Of a stretch of DNA of 34,379 bases, positions 9,976-20,712 are shown piece by piece; position 1 is the stretch's first letter; every line of letters starts with the position of its first letter. Source of the stretch: Thamnocephalis sphaerospora (Eukaryota; Zoopagomycota; Zoopagomycetes; Zoopagales; Sigmoideomycetaceae). Made by a program: the position numbers and the translations under genes. The notes under the pieces are model-generated. The model searched no databases and had not been told where the DNA came from. It was given only the letters and a program-made list of their open reading frames with translations. The DNA lies in contig KZ992531.1 in assembly GCA_003614735.1 (NCBI GenBank), positions 1-34,379 on the forward strand, read 5' to 3'.

Positions 9976-11505
9976 CTACGTGGCCAGCACAGGCAATGCA
10001 GTCAGTCCTGAGAATACAGCGGTGCTGACGATCAGGGTCATGATAATTAGAAAGATGGCTTGACGTGTCTGGCGCTCCTTGAGCCATGGTTCAGCCGCCT
10101 CTACAGCACCTTCCGCTAGTAGATGCGTGCGTACGGGTGACGACAAGTAAGTTTCCGTGCCTGAGCTAGGGCCGCCATAGCTGAAATAGCTAGGATTTGA
10201 CGTTGCCGTTGCTACTGCTGTTGTCGTTGCCGTTACTGTTGCTGTTGCTAGCGTGCAGCTGCACTGGTCTGTCGTAGCATGGCGGCAACTAAATGCGGTT
10301 CTGTGGTGTTCTGCGCTTGGGTGCACGTCGAGTGGCACCTCGCGTTTGCGCCTGGCTGACTTGGGCAGTGGCTTCGAAGAGAGTTGGCGCACGGCTTCCA
10401 GAACAAACTGGGCCTCACGTACGCCGCTCTTCACCAGAAACAGTCACAGACCTTTGTTGCCTTGCATAAACACCGCCAGGCCTACCCAGAAAATAGGCGC
10501 AGCCATCAGGCGGGGCCAGCGATCTGGTACCGAGAATACCATCCAGAACACGGCGCCCAGCGAAATAAGCATCGTCGTAGCGCCGACCAGACGGCGCCAC
10601 CACCGGCTGAAGCTGCCAATGTTGCGTGCACCGCCGCGTATGAAGCGTGGCAGTATGTAGTTGATGATTTCGCGCTGGCATTGGTGGGCGACAACGGAAA
10701 ATACAGCCGGGTGGGTGGTGCGGTTGAGGAGGGCACGTGTTTCTTGGCGATGACGATCGCTAAGTGGCATTTTGGCCGTGGTCGAAGCAATAAAATGTTT
10801 CCACACTTCTTCGCACTCTTGCCGAAAGGGCTGGCGCATGCCAGTCTCGACGAGAGGACTCGGCGGCGGAGTTGTTTGCGCTGCATCAATGCTGATCGTC
10901 GTTGTCTCCTGCGGGGTGCTCAGCTGTTCGGCGATGCGCGCCAACTCCTCCCGTTCGCAGTGCAAATAGTCGGCCAACGACGGCTGGCCGCTATCAATAG
11001 CTTCCAGCGATACTACGCCAAAAAGACTGCCGAGTTCCGGCCAACGGATGTCAATGCTGTGAACATGGTCCTCGTTGCCGCGATTGGTCTCGGCGCTTTT
11101 TCCGTTTTCAGCCTCAACATCTTCTCCAAGGTTGGCAGTGAAGCCGGGATAGGGCGTTGGTGCATCGGAGCGGACGTGTGGCGATAGCGCCATGAAGCGG
11201 AGCGCATAGCGTTGATGCCAAATGAGAAAGTCAAGTGGCGCCGTGTCTGCCCGTTGTTGTTGCATAAAACGCCGCAAAAGTGGGTGTGTAAACGGCTTAC
11301 AGAGCGTGCCGTGTAACATCCAGGCCAGCAGCTGGTCTAGACTGTCTTGCGTTGAAAACGACGATCTTGACAGAGGCCGAGGCTGCATGGGGGGCCGCAT
11401 AGCATGCGGATTCTGACGGTGCGCATACCATGATACATGGCCTGAGGTACTGTGGGCCTTTCCTTGTCCAGCAGCCAAGTGGCCACTATTGCGGGATGTG
11501 TTCAT
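9976..11505 (-). CDS. Membrane RGS-domain protein, paralogue 1, with one in-frame TGA
   Basis: RGS domains speed GTP hydrolysis by G-alpha subunits. The frame starts at ATG 11503-11505. RGS-like helices lie at residues about 55-110 (PLLRRFMQQQRADTAPLDF, then LIWHQRYALRFMAL) and about 225-292 (EEVWKHFIAS, THPAVFSVVAHQCQREIINY), separated by a long polar insert. Two membrane helices follow at about 305-325 and 333-349, then codon 354 is TGA (10444-10446). The same frame continues with LFLVKSGVREAQFVLEAVRQ, a Thr/Ala-rich stretch, and a final membrane helix (AIFLIIMTLIVSTAVFSGL). The tandem paralogue at 12018-13478 has the same layout and no stop. Possible readings are a recent nonsense mutation, a base error, or readthrough. 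Residues after the TGA still look conserved. Confidence 0.7.
10444..10446 (-). other. In-frame TGA aligned with a cysteine codon of the paralogue
   Basis: Counting from the shared RW of the second membrane helix, both proteins run 25 residues without a gap and then have TGA here and Cys239 (TGT) in the paralogue. Similarity resumes after it (LFLVKSGVRE versus VFRHLRRVRD). No intron of normal size with consensus ends removes the codon. Confidence 0.75.
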
Positions 11506-11739
11506 GATTGGCAAACGGGGCTGTGTAGCTTTTTGTCACTGCAGCCGCAACCGTAGCCAAGGCTACTGTCACCACCGGTGACACCGCTGCTTACGGCGCT
11601 GTTAGTATAGAACGACGGTCGATGTGTTGTTGTTATCGGTCAGATGGTGTGTTTGCCAGCTAGCGTAGTCTGCGTATACAACACGCTAACCGGACAACGC
11701 TAGTAATACTAAGATGGGTCGCGGCGTAAACGCGTATGC

Positions 11740-11852
11740 GAGCGAGATATGAGAAGGAGGAGGAGGAGGAGAAGATGACGGTGAGAAAGAGAAAGAGAGG
11801 GGAGAGTGAGAGAACGAGAGATAGGGATAACAGTAAGGACGAGTGGAGGCAG
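11740..11852 (+). repeat. Purine-rich low-complexity tract
   Basis: This is a GA/GGA-rich tract, including a (GGA)n core at about 11754-11770. On the coding (minus) strand of the flanking RGS genes it is a CT-rich tract, lying between the 3' end of one and the start of the other, where it could act as a promoter pyrimidine element. Confidence 0.55.
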
Positions 11853-12017
11853 ACGTGTTGAAACACCCTTTGTGCCGCTTGCTTCATCGATTTACGCGCT
11901 AGTTGCACAACAAGACACAGCTGCACGCACCCATACTTGTTGAACAATTGCCAAAATAAGAGCGTAGTTTGCAACGAATGGTTCATTATTCCGAGTGGCC
12001 AAGCCAAACCGCACCGC

Positions 12018-13478
12018 TCAACTCAGGGTAGGATTCAGCACGACCGTGTCATCCAACACCGCACCACGCGTGATTCCACGAATAGACTCTGGAATTATCA
12101 GCGTGCCCGCTATAAACAGCAGAGCGACCGGCAGCGCGGTGGTGAGTGCAATGCGCAGCAAAAGATAGCGTTGCTGACGGCGCACCAGCGAGGAGCGCAC
12201 TGGCGCAAGTGGTATACTTTCAGGCTTCCATGTATGGCCACTCTTGAAGATGGTAGATTCGGTGGATGCAGATGATAGCGAAGACGTACGTTTGAGGCGT
12301 CGGTTGTCGTTAAAGATGGAGGGTGAGCCGGCGGTGGCGGCAATAGACGCATTTTGCTTTCGTGCCTGCCAGCGCTTCCAGCGTCCACCCGTCTCGGCCA
12401 CGTCCACCACAGTGGCCGTGCCTTTTTCGTCAGTTACTTGGATCTCGACATACTCGCCGAGACTACTAGCGGCGGCGCCGGTGCTGTTGCTGTTCGCGTT
12501 GACACTCGAGTCTTGCGGCTTGGCAACGGCGGTCTCGACACTGCTCATTGTCGATGCCCTTTGCAGTCCTTTCTTGCTCTCTTCTTCCTTTTCACATTCT
12601 TCATCTTCCTCTACCACCGTGTGCAGCGGAGCTGGCGGGCGCATGCCATTTTCCAGATCGAGAATTGGCGGTCGGCCGTAGATGAGCTGGTTTTCCTTGT
12701 CGGTTGCCAGGTCGTCGGTATAGCCATCGCTGTCGCGAACGCGACGTAGGTGGCGAAACACACACAGAGCATAGCGAGCCGACGCGATCGTGAGCAATGC
12801 AGTAAACACAATTGGCAGTAGACCGATACGCGTCCAACGCGATAGATTGAAGTGCACTGTGAGAAACACAGCGACCAGAGACAGCAGGATGGCAAATGCT
12901 GACCAAACGTAGCGTACACGCGCCGCATAACGGTTGGCATTCCGGCAAGCCAGCGCCATGTACTCGGGGATTGCCTCGGCGACCAGACGACGTCGGCAGT
13001 GGTGAGCAGCGATGGTGAACGCGTCCGGATGCGTTGTGCGATCGAGTGCGGTCAGACAGGTATCGCGAACGCCCAACTGCATGCGCAAATCCATGGGCGC
13101 GCCGGGGTTCAGATAGCGCAGTCGGCAGTAGTCGACCGCACTGCGTAGCGGCTGACGGTCAGGCGGAGCGGTATCAGGGTTGGCACCCGTGTCGGGCACA
13201 TCGGTGAGCGTGTTGCCACGAGGCGATGGGCTTCGCTTTTGCACATCAGGAGTCTGGTTGAAGAACCGGAACGAGTAGTCGGACAGCCACTCGAGAAAAC
13301 CGAGACAATGGTCGAGACCGTGACCTTTGCCATAGTTGGTTTCCCATAGATAGTCGCGGAAGCCGTCGAGACTGAGGGGAGCCTGTGCATCGCTGTGATG
13401 CAAGGACAGTCCTTCCGCCAGCAGCACCTCAAGCAGCAGGCGATGGTCCGATTCACTCTTGCGCGGATACAGCAGCAT
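12018..13478 (-). CDS. Membrane RGS-domain protein, paralogue 2
   Basis: Intact 486-residue protein starting at ATG 13476-13478. Residues about 36-75 (SLDGFRDYLWETNYGKGHGL, LGFLEWLSDYSFRFF) and 120-176 (CLTALDRTTHPDAFTIAAHH, AEAIPEYM) form a split RGS domain. Two membrane helices follow at about 190-212 and 217-238, then a roughly 190-residue acidic and Ser-rich cytosolic region, and a third helix at about 440-462 (IALTTALPVALLFIAGTLII). The predicted role is a membrane-anchored GTPase accelerator for G-alpha. The layout matches the neighbour at 9976-11505, so the two are a tandem duplicate. Family assignment rests on helix pattern, not on a database search. Confidence 0.78.
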   Translation of the reverse strand: MLLYPRKSESDHRLLLEVLLAEGLSLHHSDAQAPLSLDGFRDYLWETNYGKGHGLDHCLGFLEWLSDYSFRFFNQTPDVQKRSPSPRGNTLTDVPDTGANPDTAPPDRQPLRSAVDYCRLRYLNPGAPMDLRMQLGVRDTCLTALDRTTHPDAFTIAAHHCRRRLVAEAIPEYMALACRNANRYAARVRYVWSAFAILLSLVAVFLTVHFNLSRWTRIGLLPIVFTALLTIASARYALCVFRHLRRVRDSDGYTDDLATDKENQLIYGRPPILDLENGMRPPAPLHTVVEEDEECEKEEESKKGLQRASTMSSVETAVAKPQDSSVNANSNSTGAAASSLGEYVEIQVTDEKGTATVVDVAETGGRWKRWQARKQNASIAATAGSPSIFNDNRRLKRTSSLSSASTESTIFKSGHTWKPESIPLAPVRSSLVRRQQRYLLLRIALTTALPVALLFIAGTLIIPESIRGITRGAVLDDTVVLNPTLS

Positions 13479-14410
13479 GGCGATGGCGGTTTGTGCAACC
13501 GATGTGATTCCAAAACAGTGGCGGTGTTACGCGCGTGTGGCAAAGAATACCACGTCAGGCAGGATGGGAGGGCGCACACAAAGGTGGACAAGGGATGGTA
13601 GCTACCGGAGCTTGGCTATTTACAAGCGCGGCAAGATGTAGAGGGCAAGTGCTGTGCCGCGCAGTGTACACAGCACGGTAGAAAGATACAGCGGATGGGC
13701 AAGGAACAGGCAGCAGCGTCTGATTGATTGACTGACGGCAAACGGGCGGCGTGGAGCGGCTGCGTGATGGCTAAACACAATAGGTTGCGGATATCGATGG
13801 AGCGGTGACCAGCACCGAAGAGAAAGAACACAGAACGACAGCTCTGGCTTGTGCAGAGACACGGCTAACCGATGAGGACAGGGCTAGTGTAGCTATACAG
13901 CTGCGCACAGAGAGATAACAATGGTCGGTCGACCAGCGGCCAGTACAGTGGACAGGTTGGAGGATAGTGGGATGCTTGGCGATGTGGCGCTAGCACAGAG
14001 CCGATGCTTTTCAACATTTTGAGCCTGGGCAGCGATGCCTATGGCCAGAGGGTGATTGGAAGCAAGTGCTACCATATGCCAGTCGTTGTGCAACGGGGTA
14101 TGCAACCACCCTGCTTCAGGCGCAGATGCTCAAACAACTGCGCAGAATACGTCACACGTACCACGCAGAAACGGTCGATGCCGCAGCGGGTCGCTAGCCA
14201 GCCATGCATGCGGCGTTCCATCGGCTGCACGCTGCCGTCGCATGCACCTCAGATGATGCACTGCTGGCAGCACAGACGGCGCTATGGACAAAAGATGAAG
14301 GCAAGTATGCGCTATTGACCGTCCGATGGGTGCGGCCCGTTGATGCGTCCTGCTCGCCAACACGGGCAGGAACATGCGGCTGCTAAACACTCTATTTTAA
14401 TCAAAGCCAT
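13479..14410. other. Intergenic region, nothing recognised
   Basis: This is the upstream region of the RGS gene on the minus strand plus the 3' flank of CMS1. It holds only short antisense frames without motifs. ATTAAA on the minus strand at 14396-14401 is a plausible poly(A) signal for CMS1. Confidence 0.45.
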
Positions 14411-15577
14411 CTAGAAAACAACCAGCTTGGCTTGGCCGCTTCGTACGCGAGCGCCAATCGCTCCGTCAAGCATGGCAACCAGGTCGGCGCGCACCTCTGG
14501 AATGTCAAACATGGACCGCTGCTTGGCGTCACGATGCCGGTCTAGTACCACCAGCTCAAGACGGCCCACGTGCAGCGCTAATGTACGCGGAAGGGAAGCG
14601 GGTATGAGATTAACATGGCAAGCATATTGCGTTTCAGCCTGCGCACACACACCTGTCTCGTCGTCGGCCAGCTTTGCCAGCCGGTTTGGCGTGCCAGCTG
14701 CGGCACGACAAATGTTGCGCTTCAGATGTTCTACCTGCTCTGGCACTTTAAAGTGTTTTGCAAAGAGCTTGGCAACACGACACTTGCTGTGCACCTGCTC
14801 CAATGAGCTAGCGATTGTTGAGTTGCATTGATGTCGGCAAACGTTAGCCGATGCTGCCTTGTGCGCAGGTCTTTTGCAACCTACCGAATGACATCGGTGC
14901 ATCGGATGCCCGAGCTGGAAACCACCAGCATCAGCGGACTACCCCGCGGCTCACTTCTGCCTTTTACCGGTGTTTTGGCGCAGGTGTGGAACAAGGTGGG
15001 AGCGATTGCCTGCAGGAACGGCTCAAGGGCGACGGTATGGTGCTCACCGTCGAAAGCCGTGGTATCGACAAAGTGCTCCGCTGGTGGTTTGAAATCATGC
15101 GCAGGTCAGCCGTCTACCGCGCAGCGTCGTGGCGCACTGACCGGCCACCTACGGCGAAAGGCTGCCTCGTCCAGCTCCAGAGCAGAAATGCCACGCTTGG
15201 CCTCGCGCAGACAGCGCAGCAGGTAGTCGGCTTGAGCACGCGCAGTGGCGGGCGTTTCCTCGCCGCGCTCCAGCAGACCACGCCGACCGCGTTTCCGCCG
15301 CTGCCGTGGCCGTGTCCAGGCTCGAGTGAGCGCACGTACAAGGTGTCCGACCAAGGCCGGCGTTACCCACCTTTTGCGTGCGTGCAGCGCGATCTGGACC
15401 GCTGGGCGCTGCGTCAAAAGTATCGGCGCGCCGCTTCACGCCGCTGACCACGTCGTCCGAGTCGTTGCCGAAATCCGAATCGGCCACGTCCGACGCCCAG
15501 CCGGTAAAGTCATCGTCGGGAATGAAATCGTCCTCGAGATCGTCGGCAAGCTTGGACTGGCGCGCTGCATTCGACAT
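14411..15577 (-). CDS. CMS1: Cms1/CMSS1 family ribosome-biogenesis protein
   Basis: Nucleolar factor of the Cms1 family, linked to small-subunit ribosome biogenesis and carrying a degenerate DEAD-helicase-like fold. Four exons, 15371-15577, 15153-15300, 14885-15080 and 14411-14807, are joined by introns of 70, 72 and 77 nt and give 315 residues. The joins restore family landmarks: acidic N-terminus DDLEDDFIPDDDF (12-24), basic RRKRGRRG (70-77), ISALELDEAAF (107-117), FVDTTAFDGE (122-131), LMLVVSSSGIRCTDVIRSLE (169-187), CRVAKLFAKHFKVPEQVEHL (193-212), AAAGTPNRLAKL (220-231) and RLELVVLDRHRDAKQRSMFD (266-285). No intact DEAD box is seen, as expected for this family. The third intron has a clear GGCTAACG branch point. 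This is the firmest housekeeping gene in the window. Confidence 0.92.
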
Positions 15578-16804
15578 GGTTGGTATGAATGCGCAAGATG
15601 GGTGGAAAAAAGAAAAAAAGCCAACACAAAGGATTTGATTTCCCACAATTACGCTGCTCGCACTCTCCAGCACAATGCGGCGCTGTCCTGCTGCATTCGA
15701 GCGTGTTACGACACTTTGGTATCTGCACTATTATCTCGGGACTAGTCTGGTGTGGCGCTCAGGTGCGGCACCGAAACACTAGGCGCGTAAACAGGTAGCA
15801 GACAGGCAAGGCCACGTTGCGGTCTGTCTGTGCGCGGGCGTGGGCACTGGTGCACACCTCGCGCATGTCCAGGCCGTAATGGACGTTTCCGTACTGCAGC
15901 CGCCTCTTCTTGCCTACATAGGGGCACGCTGTATTGAAGGAAACCGACATTCCCTCTCAAACTACTACTGCTAATTGACAATAAAGTGCGTATGTGTGCA
16001 TGGATGCTGATGGTTCCAGCAAGACTCGTCCCACAATCGCACCAGGCTACCGTCGGCTGTTGCTAGCCGTGTGTGCGTGTGTCGCCTCGACGGCATGGTT
16101 TTCCCCTTAGTTATCAAGTCGCTGTTTCATCCCACAGCCTCTTTCTCGAAAGGGGGAAGGCGCATGCTGTAATGGCAAAACGGATCAAATGCCGTTTACC
16201 AGCTCTTGCGGCTGCGGATAAGGCGCAGAGCAAGCGGCCTTTGGTCGCACTCCCCGCAGAGCGGCCGCTTGTGCGCACCATGCAGCAGGCCGTTTTGAAG
16301 GGGAAGCACATCTCATCGTGGCTGTCACAGGCCGACAGACCCTCGCGTATCAAAAAGCGCGCACTCATCCTCTACGCCTGCCCGCTCTGCCTTTCCTGCG
16401 CGTCGCGGCAGATGCGGCAGCAGAGGCCGTGTACTACCGTTACCACGTGCAGCTCAGTCGGCATGTTTACCGGGACACATGCGCGCACATTCCGCAAATC
16501 CGTCAATTGGCTTGTGTCCTGCATCGTCGGAGCCATTTGCTCGTGCGCTTTAGCTTCTCCCTGTCTTTCATTTATCATTTGGCATTTCGTGCCAACAGCA
16601 CTGTGCTCGGCCATTGCATTGTACCCTATCTCGCGCCCCACATCTCCGACTCGTCTCTTTTACGTTCGCCACGCGACTTTGAGCTTTGCGTGGCAACCTA
16701 ACGTATCCATCACTCCCAGTCGCTACCCATCTCTGCCAACCTCTTCTGCTTCTTACTCACGTAGCGGCAGTCACGCATCAATTGCCCTATAGAATTGCGA
16801 TAAC
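15578..16804. other. Divergent promoter region with an unsupported plus-strand frame
   Basis: The region lies between the starts of CMS1 (minus) and the 7TM-RGS gene (plus). A plus frame runs 16073-16792. Its part from ATG 16172 (MAKRIKCRLPALAAADKAQS) is basic and protein-like, but it degrades into Ser/Cys-rich sequence, while another frame at about 16390-16470 looks equally coding (RVAADAAAEAVYYRYHVQL). A small spliced gene is possible, but I cannot define it. Confidence 0.25.
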
Positions 16805-18256
16805 ATGGCAGTGACATCAAATTGGACGGTCAACAAAGTGATGCAAATGGTGTTTGCCGCCATCTGGCTGCCGCTTTTGCTGCTGACCTCACTGCTACTG
16901 GTACGCTACCGCGAGCTTCCCGAGCTGCGCCACCGCTCGGTGCGACTGTCGTTGCTGGGCAACGCCGCATGCGCACTGTTAGTACTACAGTACACCCTTG
17001 CCGCGATATTTCAGCCGGTTTTTCCGTGCGCACTTTTACTGTGGCTGCCCTGCATTGCGTTGCCCATTTGGACGCATGTTTTGTGGTGCCGCGGCAGCAA
17101 TCTGATTGTGCTTTATCGCGGCAACAAGGCTGCGCTAGACGCAGCCGCCTACGAAGAGGATGGCGTGTGGGCCACCACGCCGCGGCTGACCAAGCCATTG
17201 GCGGGCCCGCACCGTGCACCCTTTGACTGGCGCACGGCCCTCGTTATGCGAACACGCTTTCTCTTCAGCAGTCGTGCCTTTGCAGTTTCCGGGACGTTTG
17301 CGCTGGTGTGCAGTATATCCGCCACGGCGATCGTTCAGTCCGTTACCGATGTGTACACGATGCAGCAGTTTGTTTTCTGCGCCAGTGGCTGGGAGTTTTA
17401 TCCACTCTACGCTATTATCGGCGCCAGTCTGCTGCTTGCCATCGTTACCCAGTTGATACTGCTGCACGGCGCACGCGATGCGTACGGCTTGCGTACCGAG
17501 CTGCTAGTTGCACTGGCGTGCATCACCAGTTGTCTGCCACTGATGATTGCGGTGGACAGACTGCGCGTCTCTCAAGACGGCCACTGGCTAGGCAAGATTT
17601 CTACGAGTGCTATCCTACAATTTGGCGTCTGCACCGCACACATGGCAGCATTTGTCGTGCCCACGCTGCGCGTATGGATCAGCGTTCTTCGTCAGCGTCA
17701 CAGTCAGACCCAGGCCACCGCAGCGGCCGCGGCTGCCGCTCGACAGGCTTTGAGAGAAGTCATGAAGGATCCTGTGCAGCTGGCCGAGTTTCGCCACTTT
17801 TCATTGGCCGATCTGGCGGCCGGCAACGTTCTCTTCCATGAACGTTACCTTCGGTTTTGCAGCCGCTTCCTTTGCGAGCGCTCCATTGTACTGTATGACT
17901 TTGAGCCTATGCTGGAGGAACTCGAGGCGATCTACCGCGACTTTTTCGACATCAACGCAACCGTTCACGTAGACGTCTCCAGTGCGACGCTGCGTGAGCT
18001 GCACGAGCGTTTTGCCGAGCGTCGTCTAGGCACCGATGTTTTTGATCGCGCGCACGTGGAAGTGCTCAGCCGTATTGAACAGCACACGCTGCTACGCTAT
18101 CAGCAGCATAGTGAGCGCGGGCGGAGTGCGTCACTGTCCGCCAGCGACGACTATTGCCGCGGAGACAATCCTTGGATACCGCTGACCGACATTTCCGATT
18201 CGCACAGGCATGCTCTGTCGCAAGTTGGCGCTTCACGCGTTGACGCCGACAAATGA
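16805..18256 (+). CDS. Seven-transmembrane protein fused to an RGS domain
   Basis: Single-exon protein of 483 residues. Seven hydrophobic helices lie at about 12-34, 50-70, 74-93, 157-179, 200-222, 231-250 and 267-292, with a possible N-glycosylation site (NWT) at residues 6-8 before helix 1. The C-terminal part, about 316-433, is an RGS domain (ALREVMKDPVQLAEFRHFSL, then GNVLFHERYLRF, then LEELEAIYRDFF). This receptor-RGS fusion is known from filamentous-fungal GprK-type proteins and plant RGS1; it would couple ligand sensing to faster G-alpha inactivation at a membrane. An Ala-rich stretch links the two halves. It is the third RGS gene within 8.3 kb and faces the PA-7TM pair tail to tail. 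Confidence 0.85.
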   Translation: MAVTSNWTVNKVMQMVFAAIWLPLLLLTSLLLVRYRELPELRHRSVRLSLLGNAACALLVLQYTLAAIFQPVFPCALLLWLPCIALPIWTHVLWCRGSNLIVLYRGNKAALDAAAYEEDGVWATTPRLTKPLAGPHRAPFDWRTALVMRTRFLFSSRAFAVSGTFALVCSISATAIVQSVTDVYTMQQFVFCASGWEFYPLYAIIGASLLLAIVTQLILLHGARDAYGLRTELLVALACITSCLPLMIAVDRLRVSQDGHWLGKISTSAILQFGVCTAHMAAFVVPTLRVWISVLRQRHSQTQATAAAAAAARQALREVMKDPVQLAEFRHFSLADLAAGNVLFHERYLRFCSRFLCERSIVLYDFEPMLEELEAIYRDFFDINATVHVDVSSATLRELHERFAERRLGTDVFDRAHVEVLSRIEQHTLLRYQQHSERGRSASLSASDDYCRGDNPWIPLTDISDSHRHALSQVGASRVDADK

Positions 18257-18428
18257 GACCAGCTTGGCCGCTAAGTTCAAGGGCTTGTCGACAATCTACT
18301 CTCTGGCCATACTACCTTTGCCCAAATTTCCTTTCATGCCCGTAAGCGGCAGCCACCGGCGCTTGTGGGCTTTTCATGCAAGCATATGACATTGCAGAGG
18401 CACGGGACGTCGACCTCATGCTATTCTG

Positions 18429-18434
18429 AATAAA
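18429..18434 (+). terminator. Poly(A) signal of the 7TM-RGS gene
   Basis: AATAAA lies about 170 nt after the stop codon, in the short gap before the convergent PA-7TM gene ends at 18520. Confidence 0.5.
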
Positions 18435-18519
18435 TACCGTTACACCATTGCAGGCATCTAGTCGCCTTGACTCTATGCTTCGTGCATGCCATTTGGTACA
18501 AAGTTTCGACATTCATCTT

Positions 18520-20712
18520 TTAATATGTTTTCGTACACTCGGCGCTGATGTGCTGTAACTCATCAATGCTGCCAGTGTCGCCATAGTCGGGCGATGCAGA
18601 GGCAGGGGTACTGCTGCTGTATGGTGCAAAGTGATGCTTGGCATAGTCGGCTCGACTTGCTGGCAGCCGGAGCTGATGCCCGCGTGTGTGTATTTGCTCG
18701 CTCAGACCAGTTGGCAAGCCTACGTCTGTAGGATCAGACACTTTGGCCTGCAACTCGCATTCTTCATCTGTGGTGGGGAGATTGACAGCTTGCCTGTTGC
18801 TTACGCCAAGTCCGAAACGGAAGAACGGATCGAACGACTGCCCAGGCACCGGCACATTCAGGACTATTATAAGGACGTAGTGGGTGCTCAGCACCGCAGA
18901 GTCATAGATGAGTCGGTGTGCTAGCTGCGCAGACGGTTGAACACGGGACAGCGGTGTGAAATAAAAGAGAAAAACTGTGCTTGCGCAGTTGTAGCCAATG
19001 GCCACTGCGGTTTTGGTAAGCTGGATGAGTGGACGGCATGCGGAGCAAAGGACAACCGAGTTAGTACATGGCCTTGCAGATGTATATTCCGTTCGCCCTT
19101 ACACGTTGCAAGGCATCGTCCAGCGGTAATGGACCGTCTATGCGTTTTCTTTCCCGGAAAAACATCACAGCTGCACGTGCGTTATAAGCAAGCAAGTAAG
19201 CACAGATGCGCGCGTACAGCTGCGATTTTGCTTACCATAAAACAGCACAAGGCCAGAGACTATGGCCATAAACACCTGCTGTATATTCTGCAACACGTAC
19301 GCATAGGGAGCAAAGGTGATTGGGTCTATCCACGACCATAACCGGTTGACAAGAATGATGGCATATTCAATGCCTAGGGCGCTATTGGCAAGATAGCGCA
19401 TGGTTCTGCCCATGTATGGGAGGCGCGCGATCCTGCAACGCGTCGCACGAGTGTACAATTAGCTGGCTTGCGGCAATATCAATGCAGTCGGCTCAAACCA
19501 CCTGCTGACCTACCATATGTAAAGCAGCACAAATACAACTGTGGTGATGACCATCCCGCACGCTACTAAAGGAATCTCGTAGTTTTCTCGAAGCAGTGGA
19601 GAAAGATAGAATAGCATATAGGCTGCACCATTAGGTTGCATGCAGTTAGCTTGCTGCGCAAGTGGCCAAATGCATCGTGCGGTGCACTCACGAATGCGAC
19701 ACAGCACCTCGGTTGCTACGACGATAGAGCGGAGCGACCAAAATCTTTGGTCGGAAAAAGCTAACAGGGCTAGTCGATAGGTACCATAGACGCATATTGT
19801 AACTATCTGTTGTGTGATGCAAAGCTTGCGTTAGTTGGGCTATGGTAAGCATACCACGTATCTCTCACCGTCATAAGAACCACCCATTGTTTGACTATAT
19901 AGGCAGGTGACAGGAAAATGCGGTTCCATTCGCCTTGCTCTATTGCGCGAGTGCCATCGTGTAAGCCAAGCTGCCACGGTATTTCCAGTCAACAGCGCCA
20001 TATAACCTTGAGAAATAGTTACTGTTGTGATTGCGGAATTATTCGCCGGGAACCAGGGCAAGGCTGCCTTTCCATCGGAGAGACTAAGGAAGGTAATGGG
20101 TGTGGCCGCGTCCAGGCCACCAATGGACCCGGCGTCTGTCGGCACAGCACGTGTTGGCGGTTGCTCGCAGGGCGAGTCAGCGCCCCGTCGACAAAACGGA
20201 TCACCTAGGCCGGCGGGATATCGGGTGTTTACGGTGGAGACAACGACGAGCGCGCCCAGACGCGGATAGCCTACGGCGCGCAGCTGTGCCTCGGCATCGA
20301 TGACAAGCTGTGCAGCCTAGAGCGCATGTTATGTGATGAGCACACTTACACATTGCCTGTTCCCGGCCATAGAGCGTACCTGCTTGTACGATTGGCACCC
20401 GGCCTGCCATGGGGACTCGTGCAGGAGAGCCATTGTGTAGTTGGCACCCGGTTTCATGTCCGCCTGACGCGACGAATCCGATGGCAGCACTAGGCGGCAT
20501 TCCCTGGCAAAGGCGGGGACATAGAGCATCCCAGTACGCTCATAGTAGGGCTGCTCAAACTGAAAGTAGTCTGCGCTAGGAAAAGATGCTGTTTTTGTGG
20601 CGCCGCTGATACGGTCGCTTTGTGTAAAGACTAGTCTTGCACAGACATGGTGTATAATGCCAAGGGTAAGAATACCGTGCAGAAGCAACAAAAACTGTGA
20701 CTGAAGGCGCAT
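18520..20712 (-). CDS. PA-like ectodomain plus seven-transmembrane receptor-like protein A
   Basis: Eight exons, 20380-20712, 20007-20316, 19869-19939, 19692-19806, 19514-19622, 19236-19432, 19103-19170 and 18520-19020, are joined by introns of 62-82 nt and give 567 residues. The start is ATG 20710-20712, followed by a signal peptide (MRLQSQFLLLLHGILTLG). The lumenal part has SADYFQFEQPYYERTGMLYV, then Cys pairs and a PA-like core (RLGALVVVST, ITFLSLSDG). Seven hydrophobic helices run from about 232 to 447, followed by a tail of about 120 residues. Exons 3-7 have exactly the same lengths (71, 115, 109, 197, 68 nt) as in the tandem copy at 21183-23266, which strongly supports the model. The second intron has a weak donor (GTTATA). 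The likely role is a cell-surface or endomembrane 7TM receptor; the ligand is unknown. I do not know a named family with this layout. Confidence 0.82.

Noticed and set aside
10444-10446. Tiny intron removing the in-frame TGA
   Set aside because: The only nearby GT..AG pair spans about 23 nt, far below the 52-nt minimum among the other introns, and it would delete residues that align with the paralogue.
15106-15417. Independent 103-codon gene inside CMS1
   Set aside because: Its downstream part is CMS1 exon 2 and its upstream part is the first intron; the spliced model restores the family pattern.
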